Counted from the stretch's first letter, positions 15,999 to 24,775 are shown. The stretch: DNA of 39,387 bases from Comamonadaceae bacterium UBA2334 (GCA_002344885.1 DDUQ01000038.1:1-39387), one strand, 5' to 3'. Numbers and translations: made by a program. Notes: a model not told the origin generated them from the letters alone.

Positions 15999-18296
15999 AT
16001 GAAAATCAAAAAACTGTCTCTCCGTGGCCTCGCCGTGCCCGCGCTGGCCGCCAGCATGTTTGTATCCTTGTCAGCTTGGGCGGTTGAGCCATTTGCATTG
16101 CGCGATATCCGCCTCGAAGGCTTGCAAAGGGTGGAGCCCGGTACGGTGTTTGCATCCTTGCCTTTCAGGGTGGGCGAGACCTACACAGACGAACGGGGGG
16201 CCGCAGCCATCCGCAGTTTGTTTGCGTTGGGCCTGTTCAAAGATGTCCGGATTGAGGTCAGCGGCGACGTGGTGGTCGTGGTGGTGGAGGAGAGACCCAC
16301 GATTGCCGACATCACCTTTTCAGGCGTCAAGGAGTTTGACAACGATGTGCTGCGAAAGTCCTTGCGTGACGTGGGCCTGACCGATGCACGCCCATTTGAC
16401 AAAGCGTTGGCCGATCGGGCTGAACAGGAACTGAAGCGACAGTACCTGAGCAGAAGCATGTACGCCGTGGACATCGTCACCACAGTCACCCCGATTGAAC
16501 GCAACCGGGTCAACCTGAACTTCAGTGTGACTGAGGGGGATGTCGCCAAGATCAAGGACATCAGAATCGTCGGCAATTCCGCTTTCTCGGAATCGACCTT
16601 GCGCGACCTGTTTGACCTGGACACGGGCGGTTGGCTGAGCTGGTACACGAAGTCAGATCGATATTCCCGGGCCAAGCTCACGGCTGACCTTGAGAACTTG
16701 CGGTCGTTCTACATGACCCGTGGTTACCTGGAGTTCAACATTGATTCGACACAGGTTGCCCTCTCACCCAACAAAGAGGACATGTCCATCACGATCAACA
16801 TCACAGAAGGAAATCCATACGTGGTTTCTTCAGTGAAGATGGAGGGCGATTTCCTGGGCAAAGACGAGGATTTCAAGCGGCTGATCACTGTGGAAGCCGG
16901 TAAGCCTTACAACATCGACCGTGTCACAGAGACCACCAAAGCGTTCACCGATTACTTCGGCGCATTCGGGTTTGCATTCGCCCGCGTGGAGGCTTTGCCA
17001 CAAATCAACCGCGCAAACGGCCAAGTGGCCCTGGTTTTGCAGGCCCAACCCTCGCGGCGTGCATACGTGCGGCGCATCAACATCGCCGGCAACAACCGAA
17101 CGCGTGACGAGGTCATCCGGCGGGAGTTCCGTCAGTTCGAATCGGCATGGTACGACAGCGACAGGATCAAACTGTCGAGAGACCGGGTGGACCGTTTGGG
17201 TTACTTCACGCAGGTCGGTATCGATACCCAGGAGATCCCTGGCGTGCCAGACCAGGTGGACCTGCTGGTCACCGTGGCGGAAAAACCAACCGGCAACCTG
17301 AGCATCGGTGCCGGCTATTCGCAGTCCGAAAAGCTGTCCTTCATCGGTGGCGTGAAGCAGGAAAACGTGTTCGGAACCGGCAACTATCTGGGCATCGACC
17401 TGAATACCAGCAAATTCAACCGCCAGGTAGCGGTCACGACAACAGACCCATACTTCACGAAGGATGGCATCTCCCGAACGGCCGAAGTGTTCTACCGCAC
17501 GACGCGCCCCTTCACGCAGCAAGGCGGTGATTACCAATTGGTCACGCCCGGTTTCAACGTGCGGTTTGGCATTCCTTTCACTGAAACGGATACCGTGTTT
17601 TTTGGTGCAGGCATCGAGTCCACCAAGATCATTTCAGGCACCAGCATGCCCGCAGCTTATCTGGAGTTTGCCCAGCTTTACGGTGTGCGCAGTGTGTCCG
17701 TTCCCCTGACACTGGGCTGGACACGTGACGACCGTGACAGCGCCCTGGTCCCCACCCTTGGTCGACTCCAGAAAGTCCAGGCTGAACTGGGCGTCGGAGG
17801 TGACACGCGTTACGCCCGTGGCAATTATCAGTTCCAGCAATACATCCCTTTGAACAGGCAGTTCACCGTCGCGCTGAATGCCGATCTGGGTTGGGGTAAG
17901 GGTGTCGGGGGCAAGGTATTCCCTGTCTTCAAGAACTTCTTCGGTGGTGGACTGGGTTCAGTTCGCGGGTTCGAACAGGGAACCTTGGGCTCCAGAGACG
18001 TGACGGGTGCGTTCATCGGGGGTTCCAAAAAAGTGGGGCTGAATGCAGAACTGCTGGCCCCTTTCCCAGGTGCGGGCAACGACCGCACATTGCGGGTGTT
18101 TGGCTTCATGGATGTCGGCAATGTGTACGGAGAGACCGAGAAGGTCGATTTCGGCAACTTGCGAGCATCGGTCGGGGTGGGTTTGAGCTGGTTGTCACCG
18201 GTTGGGCCGCTCAGAATCGCCTTTGCCAACCCGGTGCGCAAGTTCTCTGGGGATAAAATCCAAAAAGTTCAATTTCAAATCGGGACCTCTTTCTAA
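15999..18296 (+). CDS. bamA: Outer membrane protein assembly factor BamA
   Basis: The central Omp85 barrel of the BAM complex, which folds and inserts beta-barrel proteins in the outer membrane. The 765-aa precursor has a signal peptide ending SAWA at about residue 28. Five POTRA domains follow; POTRA1 starts FALRDIRLEGLQRVEPGTVF and POTRA5 contains RAYVRRINIAGNNRTRDEVI. The C-terminal 16-strand barrel includes GGLGSVRGFEQGTLG, the conserved VRGF loop, and ends in the outer-membrane signal QFQIGTSF with terminal Phe. The start is 10 bases after rseP with no obvious ribosome site in the gap. The TAA overlaps the skp ATG by one base. Confidence 0.97.
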   Translation: MKIKKLSLRGLAVPALAASMFVSLSAWAVEPFALRDIRLEGLQRVEPGTVFASLPFRVGETYTDERGAAAIRSLFALGLFKDVRIEVSGDVVVVVVEERPTIADITFSGVKEFDNDVLRKSLRDVGLTDARPFDKALADRAEQELKRQYLSRSMYAVDIVTTVTPIERNRVNLNFSVTEGDVAKIKDIRIVGNSAFSESTLRDLFDLDTGGWLSWYTKSDRYSRAKLTADLENLRSFYMTRGYLEFNIDSTQVALSPNKEDMSITINITEGNPYVVSSVKMEGDFLGKDEDFKRLITVEAGKPYNIDRVTETTKAFTDYFGAFGFAFARVEALPQINRANGQVALVLQAQPSRRAYVRRINIAGNNRTRDEVIRREFRQFESAWYDSDRIKLSRDRVDRLGYFTQVGIDTQEIPGVPDQVDLLVTVAEKPTGNLSIGAGYSQSEKLSFIGGVKQENVFGTGNYLGIDLNTSKFNRQVAVTTTDPYFTKDGISRTAEVFYRTTRPFTQQGGDYQLVTPGFNVRFGIPFTETDTVFFGAGIESTKIISGTSMPAAYLEFAQLYGVRSVSVPLTLGWTRDDRDSALVPTLGRLQKVQAELGVGGDTRYARGNYQFQQYIPLNRQFTVALNADLGWGKGVGGKVFPVFKNFFGGGLGSVRGFEQGTLGSRDVTGAFIGGSKKVGLNAELLAPFPGAGNDRTLRVFGFMDVGNVYGETEKVDFGNLRASVGVGLSWLSPVGPLRIAFANPVRKFSGDKIQKVQFQIGTSF

Positions 18297-18802
18297 TGAA
18301 CGCCATGTTTCGTCAGTCAGTCATTGCGCTTTCCTTGGGCCTTTGTGCAGCGGTTTCCGTTGCACAGGATTTCAAGATTGGTTTTGTCAATACCGACCGA
18401 ATTTTTCGTGAGTCCGCACCCGCCAAAGCAGCCCAGACCAAATTGGAGCAAGAGTTCTCCAAGCGAGAGAAAGAACTGGACGACCAGGGTTCGCAATTGA
18501 AGACAGCCGGTGACCGGTTTGAACGCGAGAGCCCGACTATGGCGGAAGGTCAGCGCTCCGCGCGCCAGAAACAGCTCATGGATCAGGACCGCGACTACCG
18601 TCGTCGTCGTACCGAATTTCAGGAAGACCTTGCACAGCGCAAGAACGAAGAGTTGCAGCAGGTCATCGAACGTGCCAACCGCGTGATCAAGCAAGTCGCG
18701 GAGAACGAAAAGTACGATCTGATTCTCCAGGAAGCCGTGTACATCAGCCCCAAGCATGACATCACCGACAAGGTGCTGAAAGTCATCAACACCAGCAAGT
18801 GA
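18296..18802 (+). CDS. skp: Periplasmic chaperone Skp/OmpH
   Basis: A trimeric periplasmic chaperone that holds unfolded outer-membrane proteins on the way to BamA. The 168-aa precursor has a signal peptide (RQSVIALSLGLCAAVSVAQD) with cleavage after SVA at about residue 23. The beta strand FKIGFVNTDRIFRESAPAK and a long charged coiled coil that forms the tentacles follow. The C terminus returns with YDLILQEAVYISPKHDITDKVL. The ATG at 18296 overlaps the bamA stop. A second ATG at 18305 is possible. Its TGA overlaps the GTG start of lpxD, so translation is coupled along bamA-skp-lpxD. Confidence 0.94.
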   Translation: MNAMFRQSVIALSLGLCAAVSVAQDFKIGFVNTDRIFRESAPAKAAQTKLEQEFSKREKELDDQGSQLKTAGDRFERESPTMAEGQRSARQKQLMDQDRDYRRRRTEFQEDLAQRKNEELQQVIERANRVIKQVAENEKYDLILQEAVYISPKHDITDKVLKVINTSK

Positions 18803-19848
18803 GCGGGCCAGTGGGCGCAACCGCTCCAACCGGTAGGGCGCTGAGTGCCATCGTGGCTGAGTTGGGCGGCACGCTAGAAGGTTCGGATGTCATGATCGAT
18901 CGGCTGTCACCGATCGAATCTGCAGCTGCTGGCAGCCTCGCTTTCGTGTCGCATGCCCGGTTTGCAAAGTCGCTGTCAGTCACCAACGCATCTGCGGTCA
19001 TCGTGCCTCCAGCGCTGGCGGCGCAGGCTCAACACATTGCCGGCCGTATCGTTGTTGACGATGTTTATCATTATTTTGCCCATCTGACGCAGTACTGGAA
19101 AAGGTTGTTTGCTCCTGTTTCTGTGGCGAGCGGCATTCACCCCAGTGCGGTGGTGGCTCCAACGGCCAGACTCGGACAGCATGTCAGCATCGGACCACTG
19201 GCTGTCGTGGGCGATAACGCTGTCCTGGGCGATCATGTCTGTTTGGGTGCGCACGCCGTGGTCGGATCGCATGCCGAAATCGGGGCATACACACAGTTTC
19301 ACCCGCGGGTGACGCTGCTGGATGGTTGCACGGTGGGGCAGCGTTGCATTGTTCACAGCGGAGCAGTCATCGGTGCCGATGGCTTTGGATTTGCTCCCCA
19401 TGAGGGAGCCTGGGTCAAGATTGAACAACTGGGACACGTGGTCATAGGTGACGACGTTGAGATCGGTGCCAACACATGTATCGACCGGGGTGCGTTGGAC
19501 GACACGGTCATTGGCAATGGCGTCAAGCTGGACAACCTTGTCCAGATTGGTCACAACGTAAAAGTGGGTGAACATACTGCCATGGCAGGTTGTGTCGGTG
19601 TCGCTGGCAGTGCCGTGATCGGTTCACACTGCACGGTGGGCGGCGGCGCAGTCGTCTTGGGTCACCTGACGTTGGCCGATCATGTACACATATCGGCGGC
19701 CAGTGTGGTGACGCGTTCACTTTCAAAACCGGGCCAATACAGTGGCGTCTTTCCTCTGGATGACAATGCATCCTGGGAAAAAAATGCAGCCACGCTCAAG
19801 CAATTGCACGCTTTGCGTGACCGAATCAAAAAACTCGAACAACCATGA
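18799..19848 (+). CDS. lpxD: UDP-3-O-(3-hydroxyacyl)glucosamine N-acyltransferase
   Basis: The third step of lipid A synthesis: transfer of a hydroxyacyl chain from ACP to the 2-amino group. The 349-aa protein has the N-terminal uridine-binding domain (GSLAFVSHARFAKSL), then a left-handed beta helix of hexapeptide repeats. The family block GADGFGFAPHEGAWVKIEQLG and the catalytic region NTCIDRGALDDTVIGNGVKLDN lead to LVQIGHNVKVGEHTAMAG. The GTG at 18799 overlaps the skp TGA (GTGA). Another GTG at 18811 could be used instead. The ATGA overlap with fabZ implies coupling. Confidence 0.96.
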   Translation: MSGPVGATAPTGRALSAIVAELGGTLEGSDVMIDRLSPIESAAAGSLAFVSHARFAKSLSVTNASAVIVPPALAAQAQHIAGRIVVDDVYHYFAHLTQYWKRLFAPVSVASGIHPSAVVAPTARLGQHVSIGPLAVVGDNAVLGDHVCLGAHAVVGSHAEIGAYTQFHPRVTLLDGCTVGQRCIVHSGAVIGADGFGFAPHEGAWVKIEQLGHVVIGDDVEIGANTCIDRGALDDTVIGNGVKLDNLVQIGHNVKVGEHTAMAGCVGVAGSAVIGSHCTVGGGAVVLGHLTLADHVHISAASVVTRSLSKPGQYSGVFPLDDNASWEKNAATLKQLHALRDRIKKLEQP

Positions 19849-20285
19849 TGGACATTCACCAAATTCTCAAACAGCTGCCACACCGTTACCCCATTTTGTT
19901 GGTGGATCGCGTGTTGGACATTGAAAAAGGCAAACGGATCAAGGCACTGAAAAATGTGTCCATCAATGAACCGTACTTTGAAGGCCATTTTCCGCATCGA
20001 CCGGTCATGCCGGGTGTTCTCATGCTCGAAGCGCTGGCGCAAGCGGCTGCTCTGCTTTCGTTTGACATGCTGGGCACCTCGCCAGATGACAAGACGGTGT
20101 ACTACTTTGCCGGTATCGACGGCGCACGGTTCAAGCGACCTGTTGAACCTGGCGATCAGTTGATTCTTGAGGTCGAACTGCTCCGTTCGAAAGCGGGTAT
20201 TTTCAAGTTCAAGGCGCAAGCGACGGTTGGCGGCGAGATTGCCACTGAAGCCGAGTTGATGTGCACCATGCGTTCCATCGCCTGA
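19845..20285 (+). CDS. fabZ: 3-hydroxyacyl-ACP dehydratase FabZ
   Basis: Dehydrates 3-hydroxyacyl-ACP in fatty acid elongation and competes with LpxA and LpxD for the hydroxyacyl substrate. The 146-aa hot-dog protein has the catalytic pair H48 and E62 in EGHFPHRPVMPGVLMLEALA, plus FAGIDGARFKRPVEPGDQL. Two consecutive possible starts (ATGATG at 19845 and 19848) overlap the lpxD stop. Its place between lpxD and lpxA is the usual arrangement. Confidence 0.97.
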   Translation: MMDIHQILKQLPHRYPILLVDRVLDIEKGKRIKALKNVSINEPYFEGHFPHRPVMPGVLMLEALAQAAALLSFDMLGTSPDDKTVYYFAGIDGARFKRPVEPGDQLILEVELLRSKAGIFKFKAQATVGGEIATEAELMCTMRSIA

Positions 20286-20313
20286 TGTCAGCGAACCACG
20301 AGGACTATTGGCT

Positions 20314-21108
20314 GTGTCGATGATCCATCCCACTGCTCTGGTCGATCCCAAAGCTGAATTGGACAGCTCGGTGTCGGTGGGGCCTTACAGCGTCATCGGC
20401 CCTCATGTGCGCATCGGTGCCGGCACCACAGTAGGGCCACACTGCGTCATTGAAGGTCGGACGACCATTGGGCAAGACAACCGGATTTTCCAGTTCAATT
20501 CGCTGGGTGCCGTCCCTCAGGACAAGAAATATGCCGGTGAACCTTGTGAACTGGTCATCGGCGACCGGAACACGATCCGCGAGTTTTGCACGTTCAACAT
20601 CGGCACCCCGGGCGATTCGGGCGTGACCCGCCTGGGAAACGACAACTGGGTCATGGCCTACGTGCATCTGGCGCACGACTGTATGGTGGGTAACAACACC
20701 ATTTTCGCCAACAACACTCAGCTTGCCGGGCATGTGCATGTGGGAGACTGGGTGATTCTGGGCGGGTTCACGGTGGTACACCAATTTGTGCGCATCGGTG
20801 CGCACGCCATGTCTGCCATGTGCTCGCTGCTGTTTGCCGACGTTCCACCGTTCGTGATGTGTCAGGGGCAACCGGCCGCTGGCCGCTCCATGAACTTCGA
20901 GGGTTTGCGGCGCAGAGGTTTCTCGCCTGAACGCATCAGTGCTGTCAAGTCCATGCACAAGGCGCTGTATCGGGATGAGCTGACGCTCAGTGAAGCCCAG
21001 GTTCAGATCGCAAACTTGACGGATCGTTTTCCGCAGGCGCAAGCCGACATTGCAATGATGTTGGACTTTCTGGCCAACGTGTCGCCACAACGCGGCATCG
21101 TGCGTTAG
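20314..21108 (+). CDS. lpxA: UDP-N-acetylglucosamine acyltransferase
   Basis: The first step of lipid A synthesis, transferring a 3-hydroxyacyl chain to UDP-GlcNAc. The protein is a left-handed beta helix of hexapeptide repeats with IHPTALVDPKAELDSSV at the N terminus. Catalytic His 121 lies in YVHLAHDCMVGNN. The region that binds the acyl chain includes HQFVRIGAHAMSAMCS and the C-terminal helical part GLRRRGFSPERISAVK. I chose the GTG at 20314 (264 aa, product starting MSMIHPTA) because GAGG lies 10 bases upstream and the family starts this way. TTG 20308 and ATG 20320 are alternatives. Confidence 0.96.
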   Translation: MSMIHPTALVDPKAELDSSVSVGPYSVIGPHVRIGAGTTVGPHCVIEGRTTIGQDNRIFQFNSLGAVPQDKKYAGEPCELVIGDRNTIREFCTFNIGTPGDSGVTRLGNDNWVMAYVHLAHDCMVGNNTIFANNTQLAGHVHVGDWVILGGFTVVHQFVRIGAHAMSAMCSLLFADVPPFVMCQGQPAAGRSMNFEGLRRRGFSPERISAVKSMHKALYRDELTLSEAQVQIANLTDRFPQAQADIAMMLDFLANVSPQRGIVR

Positions 21109-21134
21109 TCGTCCCTGGGCTCGTCTGTTTCTGC

Positions 21135-22301
21135 ATGGCTGACATTGCAACTGACTTGGCCCTGGTGGCCGGTGAGACATCGGGCGACTTGTTGGCCAGT
21201 GTGGTGCTCAAAGGGCTGAAGGCTCGACAGCCAGCCCTCCACGCTGCGGGTATTGGGGGTTCAGCCCTGATTCGCGAGGGTTTTGAGGCGTGGTGGCCCA
21301 TTGAAAAACTCGCGGTTCGAGGCTATGTTGAAGTGCTCAGGCACTACCGCGAAATCGTCGGCATCAGAAAAACTTTGCAAGAACGCTTGCTGAACGCACC
21401 GCCTCGATTGTTCGTGGGCGTGGATGCGCCTGATTTCAACCTTCCACTGGAGCAGGCGCTCAAATCCCAAGGTGTGCCGGTTGTTCACTTTGTGTGTCCG
21501 TCCATCTGGGCCTGGCGGCCTGAGCGCATCCACCAATTGAAGGCCAGCGTTGACCATGTGCTTTGCATTTTTCCGTTCGAAGTGCCGTTGTTGGCTCAGG
21601 CGGGCATAACGGCGACTTATGTGGGGCACCCGCTGGCCCCATTGATTCCGATGGAGCCCAACCGGGCGTTGGCACGACAGACTTTGAATTTGCCTGCAGG
21701 CTCGCCCATTGTGGCCTTGCTGCCCGGCAGCCGGGCGTCGGAGGTGAAGTACCTCCTGGGCCGCTTCCTGGCAGCAGCCGCACTCATCAGGGCACAACAG
21801 CCTGACACACATTTTGTCATTCCGGCTGTACCGGCCCATGCAGAAGCCATCAGAAGGCAAGTCGCTACCTGTGACGCCTGTGACAGCATCACTGTCATCG
21901 ACGGCCAGTCTCACACAGCGCTGGTCGCGTGCGATGTCACCCTGATTGCCAGTGGCACAGCCACGCTGGAAGCCGCGCTGTTCAAGCGTCCCATGGTCAT
22001 CGCTTACAACATGCATTGGTTGAGCTGGCAGATCATGCGGCGCAAGCGCATGCAAGCTTGGGTGGGGTTGCCGAACATCCTGTGCCAGGAGTTTGTCGTA
22101 CCCGAGTTGCTGCAAGATCAGGCCAAACCCGCAGATCTGGCCCGCGAAGTACTGACCTGGTTCAAGCACCCCGAACGGATAGATGCTTTGCAAAAGCGTT
22201 TCACAGAATTGCATCATGTGTTGACGCAAGACACGGTCACTCTCGCATGTGACACGCTGGAACGTATGATGGACAAGGTCAGGCCATCGGCCGTCGCCTG
22301 A
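21135..22301 (+). CDS. lpxB: Lipid-A-disaccharide synthase
   Basis: A glycosyltransferase (GT19, GT-B fold) that joins UDP-diacylglucosamine to lipid X, making the lipid A disaccharide at the inner face of the inner membrane. The 388-aa protein has LVAGETSGDLLASVVLKGL at the N terminus, GVDAPDFNL, FVCPSIWAWRPERI, TYVGHPLAPLI, ALLPGSRASEV, and the C-terminal ASGTATLEAALFKRPMVIAY donor-binding block. It lies 26 bases after lpxA and completes the lpxD-fabZ-lpxA-lpxB set. Confidence 0.97.
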   Translation: MADIATDLALVAGETSGDLLASVVLKGLKARQPALHAAGIGGSALIREGFEAWWPIEKLAVRGYVEVLRHYREIVGIRKTLQERLLNAPPRLFVGVDAPDFNLPLEQALKSQGVPVVHFVCPSIWAWRPERIHQLKASVDHVLCIFPFEVPLLAQAGITATYVGHPLAPLIPMEPNRALARQTLNLPAGSPIVALLPGSRASEVKYLLGRFLAAAALIRAQQPDTHFVIPAVPAHAEAIRRQVATCDACDSITVIDGQSHTALVACDVTLIASGTATLEAALFKRPMVIAYNMHWLSWQIMRRKRMQAWVGLPNILCQEFVVPELLQDQAKPADLAREVLTWFKHPERIDALQKRFTELHHVLTQDTVTLACDTLERMMDKVRPSAVA

Positions 22302-22346
22302 CTCACCCTCCATTTCAGTGGAATCATTGCACAGCCGAGCAGATAT

Positions 22347-23051
22347 ATGCCGCCCAGTTCAACAGCGAAAGGCCAGAAAACTGTCCGTTCAACCCGACAC
22401 GCCGTCTCGCGACAAGTGTCCTTTAAATGGGACGGGACCGGTTTGACAGCGGGCGTGGATGAGGCGGGAAGGGGGGCGTTGGCTGGGCCGGTGGTGGCAG
22501 CAGCGGTCATCCTGGACGAGCGGCAGCCCATCAAGGGATTGGCTGACTCCAAGAAGTTGTCGGCCATCAGGCGCGAGGCACTTTTTGACGAAATCCGCGC
22601 CAAAGCCTTGTGTTGCTCGGTGGCGATGGCCAGTGCCGAAGAGATTGACAGGCTCAACATCCTGCAGGCCACCCTGCTGGCCATGAGCCGGGCTGTCGAA
22701 GGTCTGAGGCTCTTGCCTCACATGGTGCTGGTGGATGGCAACCGCATCCCCAAACTTGCCATGCGGGCCGAAGCGATTGTGAAAGGCGATGCCACAGTGG
22801 CGGCCATCTCTGCCGCGTCCATCCTTGCAAAAGTGACACGTGATCGCATGATGCTGGAACTGGATGCCGATTTTCCCTTATATGGCTTTGCCAAACACAA
22901 GGGCTACGGCACGGCAGAACATTTGGATGCCTTGAAAAAATGGGGACCTACTCAGGCTCACCGTCGCTCATTTGCGCCCGTGGCGCTGGCGTGGGCCCAT
23001 CACAGCGCCAAACAGTCACCGGCTGACAACGCCGACAGAGAGCCGTCATGA
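22347..23051 (+). CDS. rnhB: Ribonuclease HII
   Basis: Removes ribonucleotides and RNA primers from DNA-RNA hybrids. The catalytic GVDEAGRGALAGPVVAAAV is present, with D38 and E39 in this numbering. The second and third acidic sites lie in MVLVDGN and the KVTRDR segment, and KHKGYGTAEHLDAL is also conserved. From the ATG at 22347 the protein is 234 aa with a basic N-terminal extension of about 30 residues (KGQKTVRSTRHAV) longer than I expect for the family. A GTG at 22416 (VSFKWDGTGL) would give a more typical 211 aa. Neither start has a good ribosome site. The position after lpxB is conserved, and the stop overlaps the next gene by ATGA. Confidence 0.94.
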   Translation: MPPSSTAKGQKTVRSTRHAVSRQVSFKWDGTGLTAGVDEAGRGALAGPVVAAAVILDERQPIKGLADSKKLSAIRREALFDEIRAKALCCSVAMASAEEIDRLNILQATLLAMSRAVEGLRLLPHMVLVDGNRIPKLAMRAEAIVKGDATVAAISAASILAKVTRDRMMLELDADFPLYGFAKHKGYGTAEHLDALKKWGPTQAHRRSFAPVALAWAHHSAKQSPADNADREPS

Positions 23052-23818
23052 CGCAGGTCGTTGACATCACATCCCGAGACAACCCCGTCCTCAAACGCGT
23101 ACGGCATTTGGTCAATGATCCGGGGGCGTGCAGGAAATGGCACCAAGCATGGTTGGAAGGCGATCACTTGATCGCTGCAGCGCAAGCAAGAGGGATGCAC
23201 CCGTCGGCCGTGCTAGTTTCGGAATCAAGAAGGCACATGACGCTTTCCAGTATTGATTGGAATGCTATACAAAAAGTATTGGTCATACCGGATCAACTGA
23301 TGAAGGAGCTGACCACGCTGGACGCACCGCCTGCTGTGGGCGCGCTGATAGACATGCCCCCATCGACCGGCGTAGGACGGGATCTCCCAACTGTGGTGTT
23401 GGACCGGTTGCAGGACGCGGGAAACACCGGCACCATTCTCAGGTGCGCTGCAGCGTTTGGTTACCGGCAGGTCTTGGCCATCAAGGGTACAGCCAGTTTG
23501 TGGGCGCCCAAAACATTACGTGCCGGCATGGGGGCACATTTCGGTTTGAATCTCGTGGAAGGGCTGTCGGAGGACGATCTTGATGCGCTGTCTGTTCCTT
23601 TGATGGTGACCAGTTCCCACCAGGGACAGTGGGTGCATGAGGGCCGATTGCCCTGGCCCTGCGCGTGGGTCATGGGGCATGAGGGGCAGGGCGTTTCACC
23701 AGGTTTGCAAGCGAGAGCCGCCCATCACATCAGAATTGCCCAGCCGGGCGGTGAAGAGTCTTTGAACGTGGCCGCCGCCGCAGCCATATGTTTGTACGCA
23801 GCTGCACCCAAACCATGA
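23048..23818 (+). CDS. TrmH/SpoU family RNA methyltransferase
   Basis: A SPOUT-fold enzyme that methylates a ribose 2'-OH of rRNA or tRNA with S-adenosylmethionine. The 256-aa protein has an N-terminal substrate-binding part and a C-terminal knotted domain. The three SpoU motifs are clear: LQDAGNTGTILRCAAAFGY (motif 1), WVMGHEGQGVSP (motif 2), and IRIAQPGGEESLNVAAAAAI (motif 3). The target is not deducible. RlmB-like 23S or TrmH-like tRNA activity are the main options. It overlaps rnhB by ATGA. A dispersed repeat is embedded at about residues 64-74 (MTLSSIDWNAIQ), outside the catalytic knot. Confidence 0.9.
   Translation: MTQVVDITSRDNPVLKRVRHLVNDPGACRKWHQAWLEGDHLIAAAQARGMHPSAVLVSESRRHMTLSSIDWNAIQKVLVIPDQLMKELTTLDAPPAVGALIDMPPSTGVGRDLPTVVLDRLQDAGNTGTILRCAAAFGYRQVLAIKGTASLWAPKTLRAGMGAHFGLNLVEGLSEDDLDALSVPLMVTSSHQGQWVHEGRLPWPCAWVMGHEGQGVSPGLQARAAHHIRIAQPGGEESLNVAAAAAICLYAAAPKP
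23239..23268 (+). repeat. Dispersed AGCGCTT-N18-GCTAT element, copy C (inside the trmH-like gene)
   Basis: GACGCTT (23239-23245) and GCTAT (23264-23268) keep the 25-base offset seen in the other copies. Just upstream is AAGAAGGC, similar to the A-rich GGC/GCC flank of the other copies. The patch is AT-rich and read in frame. Confidence 0.55.
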
Positions 23819-24552
23819 CACCCACCGTGAGTGCCACCATCGACTGTGCTGCCAGCCCGGCTGGCTGCTCGTATCCCTGTCAGGCATTGCGCCTATCCCG
23901 TGCCCTTGCATGGATGTGGCTTTGTGCCGGGGCGAGTTTGGCGTTGGCCAACCAGGGCGGTGACGTGTCAACACAGACGCCTGAAACGTCTACGGCCCGC
24001 GCCTCAGCACCGGAAAGCGCACCGGTGGAAAAAAAAACCATGCCGTCAACCGCTCCCCGGTTGGTGCTTTCTGCTGACGGCAAGGAAGTCATCGATACGC
24101 GCGCCAAATTGGCCTGGCGGCGGTGTGTGGAAGGCATGATCTGGTTTGGTGCCACCTGTACAGGTCGTGCCAAAACTTTCACGATGGCCGAGGCACAGGC
24201 CCACGTGGCGTCAGAAAACAAAGCAACCGGCCAGCGTTGGCGTTTGCCCCACATACCAGAGCTGAAAGTGCTGACCGACAAGGCCACAGCGGGGCGCGGC
24301 GCTTTGGTCGATGCCGCACTTTTCCCTGCCACGCCAGCCAGTTGGCATTGGTCTGCATCCGTCAGCGTGGGCATTGGCGGTAACGTCAACCAGTACAACT
24401 ACGGCAACATCATGTCAGGTGTCACGCCAAGTAATGCCAACCAGCTCAAAGCGCTGGAAGGCTGGGGGCTGAATTTCGCCACAGGCGAGGCATCCGGTGG
24501 CATCAGCAAGCGAGATGCGCTTTTTGTGCGGCTGGTGCGCCCAAATTTTTGA
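23815..24552 (+). CDS. Secreted DUF1566 (Lcl C-terminal domain) protein, function unknown
   Basis: A 245-aa protein with a long N-terminal region ending in a hydrophobic, signal-like stretch (LAWMWLCAGASLALANQ, cleavage after ALA). A Ser/Thr/Pro-rich linker and a C-terminal DUF1566/Lcl domain follow. The domain shows the usual pattern: LAWRRCVEGMIWFGATCTG with two cysteines that probably form a disulfide, then RWRLPHIPELKVL, then WHWSASVS and a final LFVRLVRP. Such domains occur in bacterial surface and secreted proteins, and no biochemical activity is established. The ATG at 23815 overlaps the previous stop (ATGA). An in-frame start at 23788 would overlap further. It ends the long operon. 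Confidence 0.78.
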   Translation: MTPTVSATIDCAASPAGCSYPCQALRLSRALAWMWLCAGASLALANQGGDVSTQTPETSTARASAPESAPVEKKTMPSTAPRLVLSADGKEVIDTRAKLAWRRCVEGMIWFGATCTGRAKTFTMAEAQAHVASENKATGQRWRLPHIPELKVLTDKATAGRGALVDAALFPATPASWHWSASVSVGIGGNVNQYNYGNIMSGVTPSNANQLKALEGWGLNFATGEASGGISKRDALFVRLVRPNF

Positions 24553-24622
24553 GCTTTGCCAGCGTTCGAGCCATTGAGGGGTTTTCATAGGGATTTACCC
24601 CAGCCCATCGGGCCTCGTCGCC

Positions 24623-24628
24623 TATAAT
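24623..24628 (+). promoter_or_regulatory. Candidate -10 element of the carA promoter
   Basis: A perfect TATAAT, followed by TGACAGGTTT, which resembles the sequence after the rpsB -10 (CGACAGGCTT). No good -35 is visible at 16-18 bases. Initiation near 24635 would give a carA leader of about 140 bases, containing a small hairpin AGCGAA/TTCGCT (24661-24675). Confidence 0.5.
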
Positions 24629-24775
24629 TGACAGGTTTACCCGCAACATTTGTGCACCGCAGCGAAGCCTTCGCTTGACCCCGCCGAATGCGACCAACGG
24701 GCCGCGCCTGCCACCAGCTTGTCGCGTCTGAAGGGCCTGCAACGAGGGGCGGTGCGCTGACAACAGGAGAATCCC

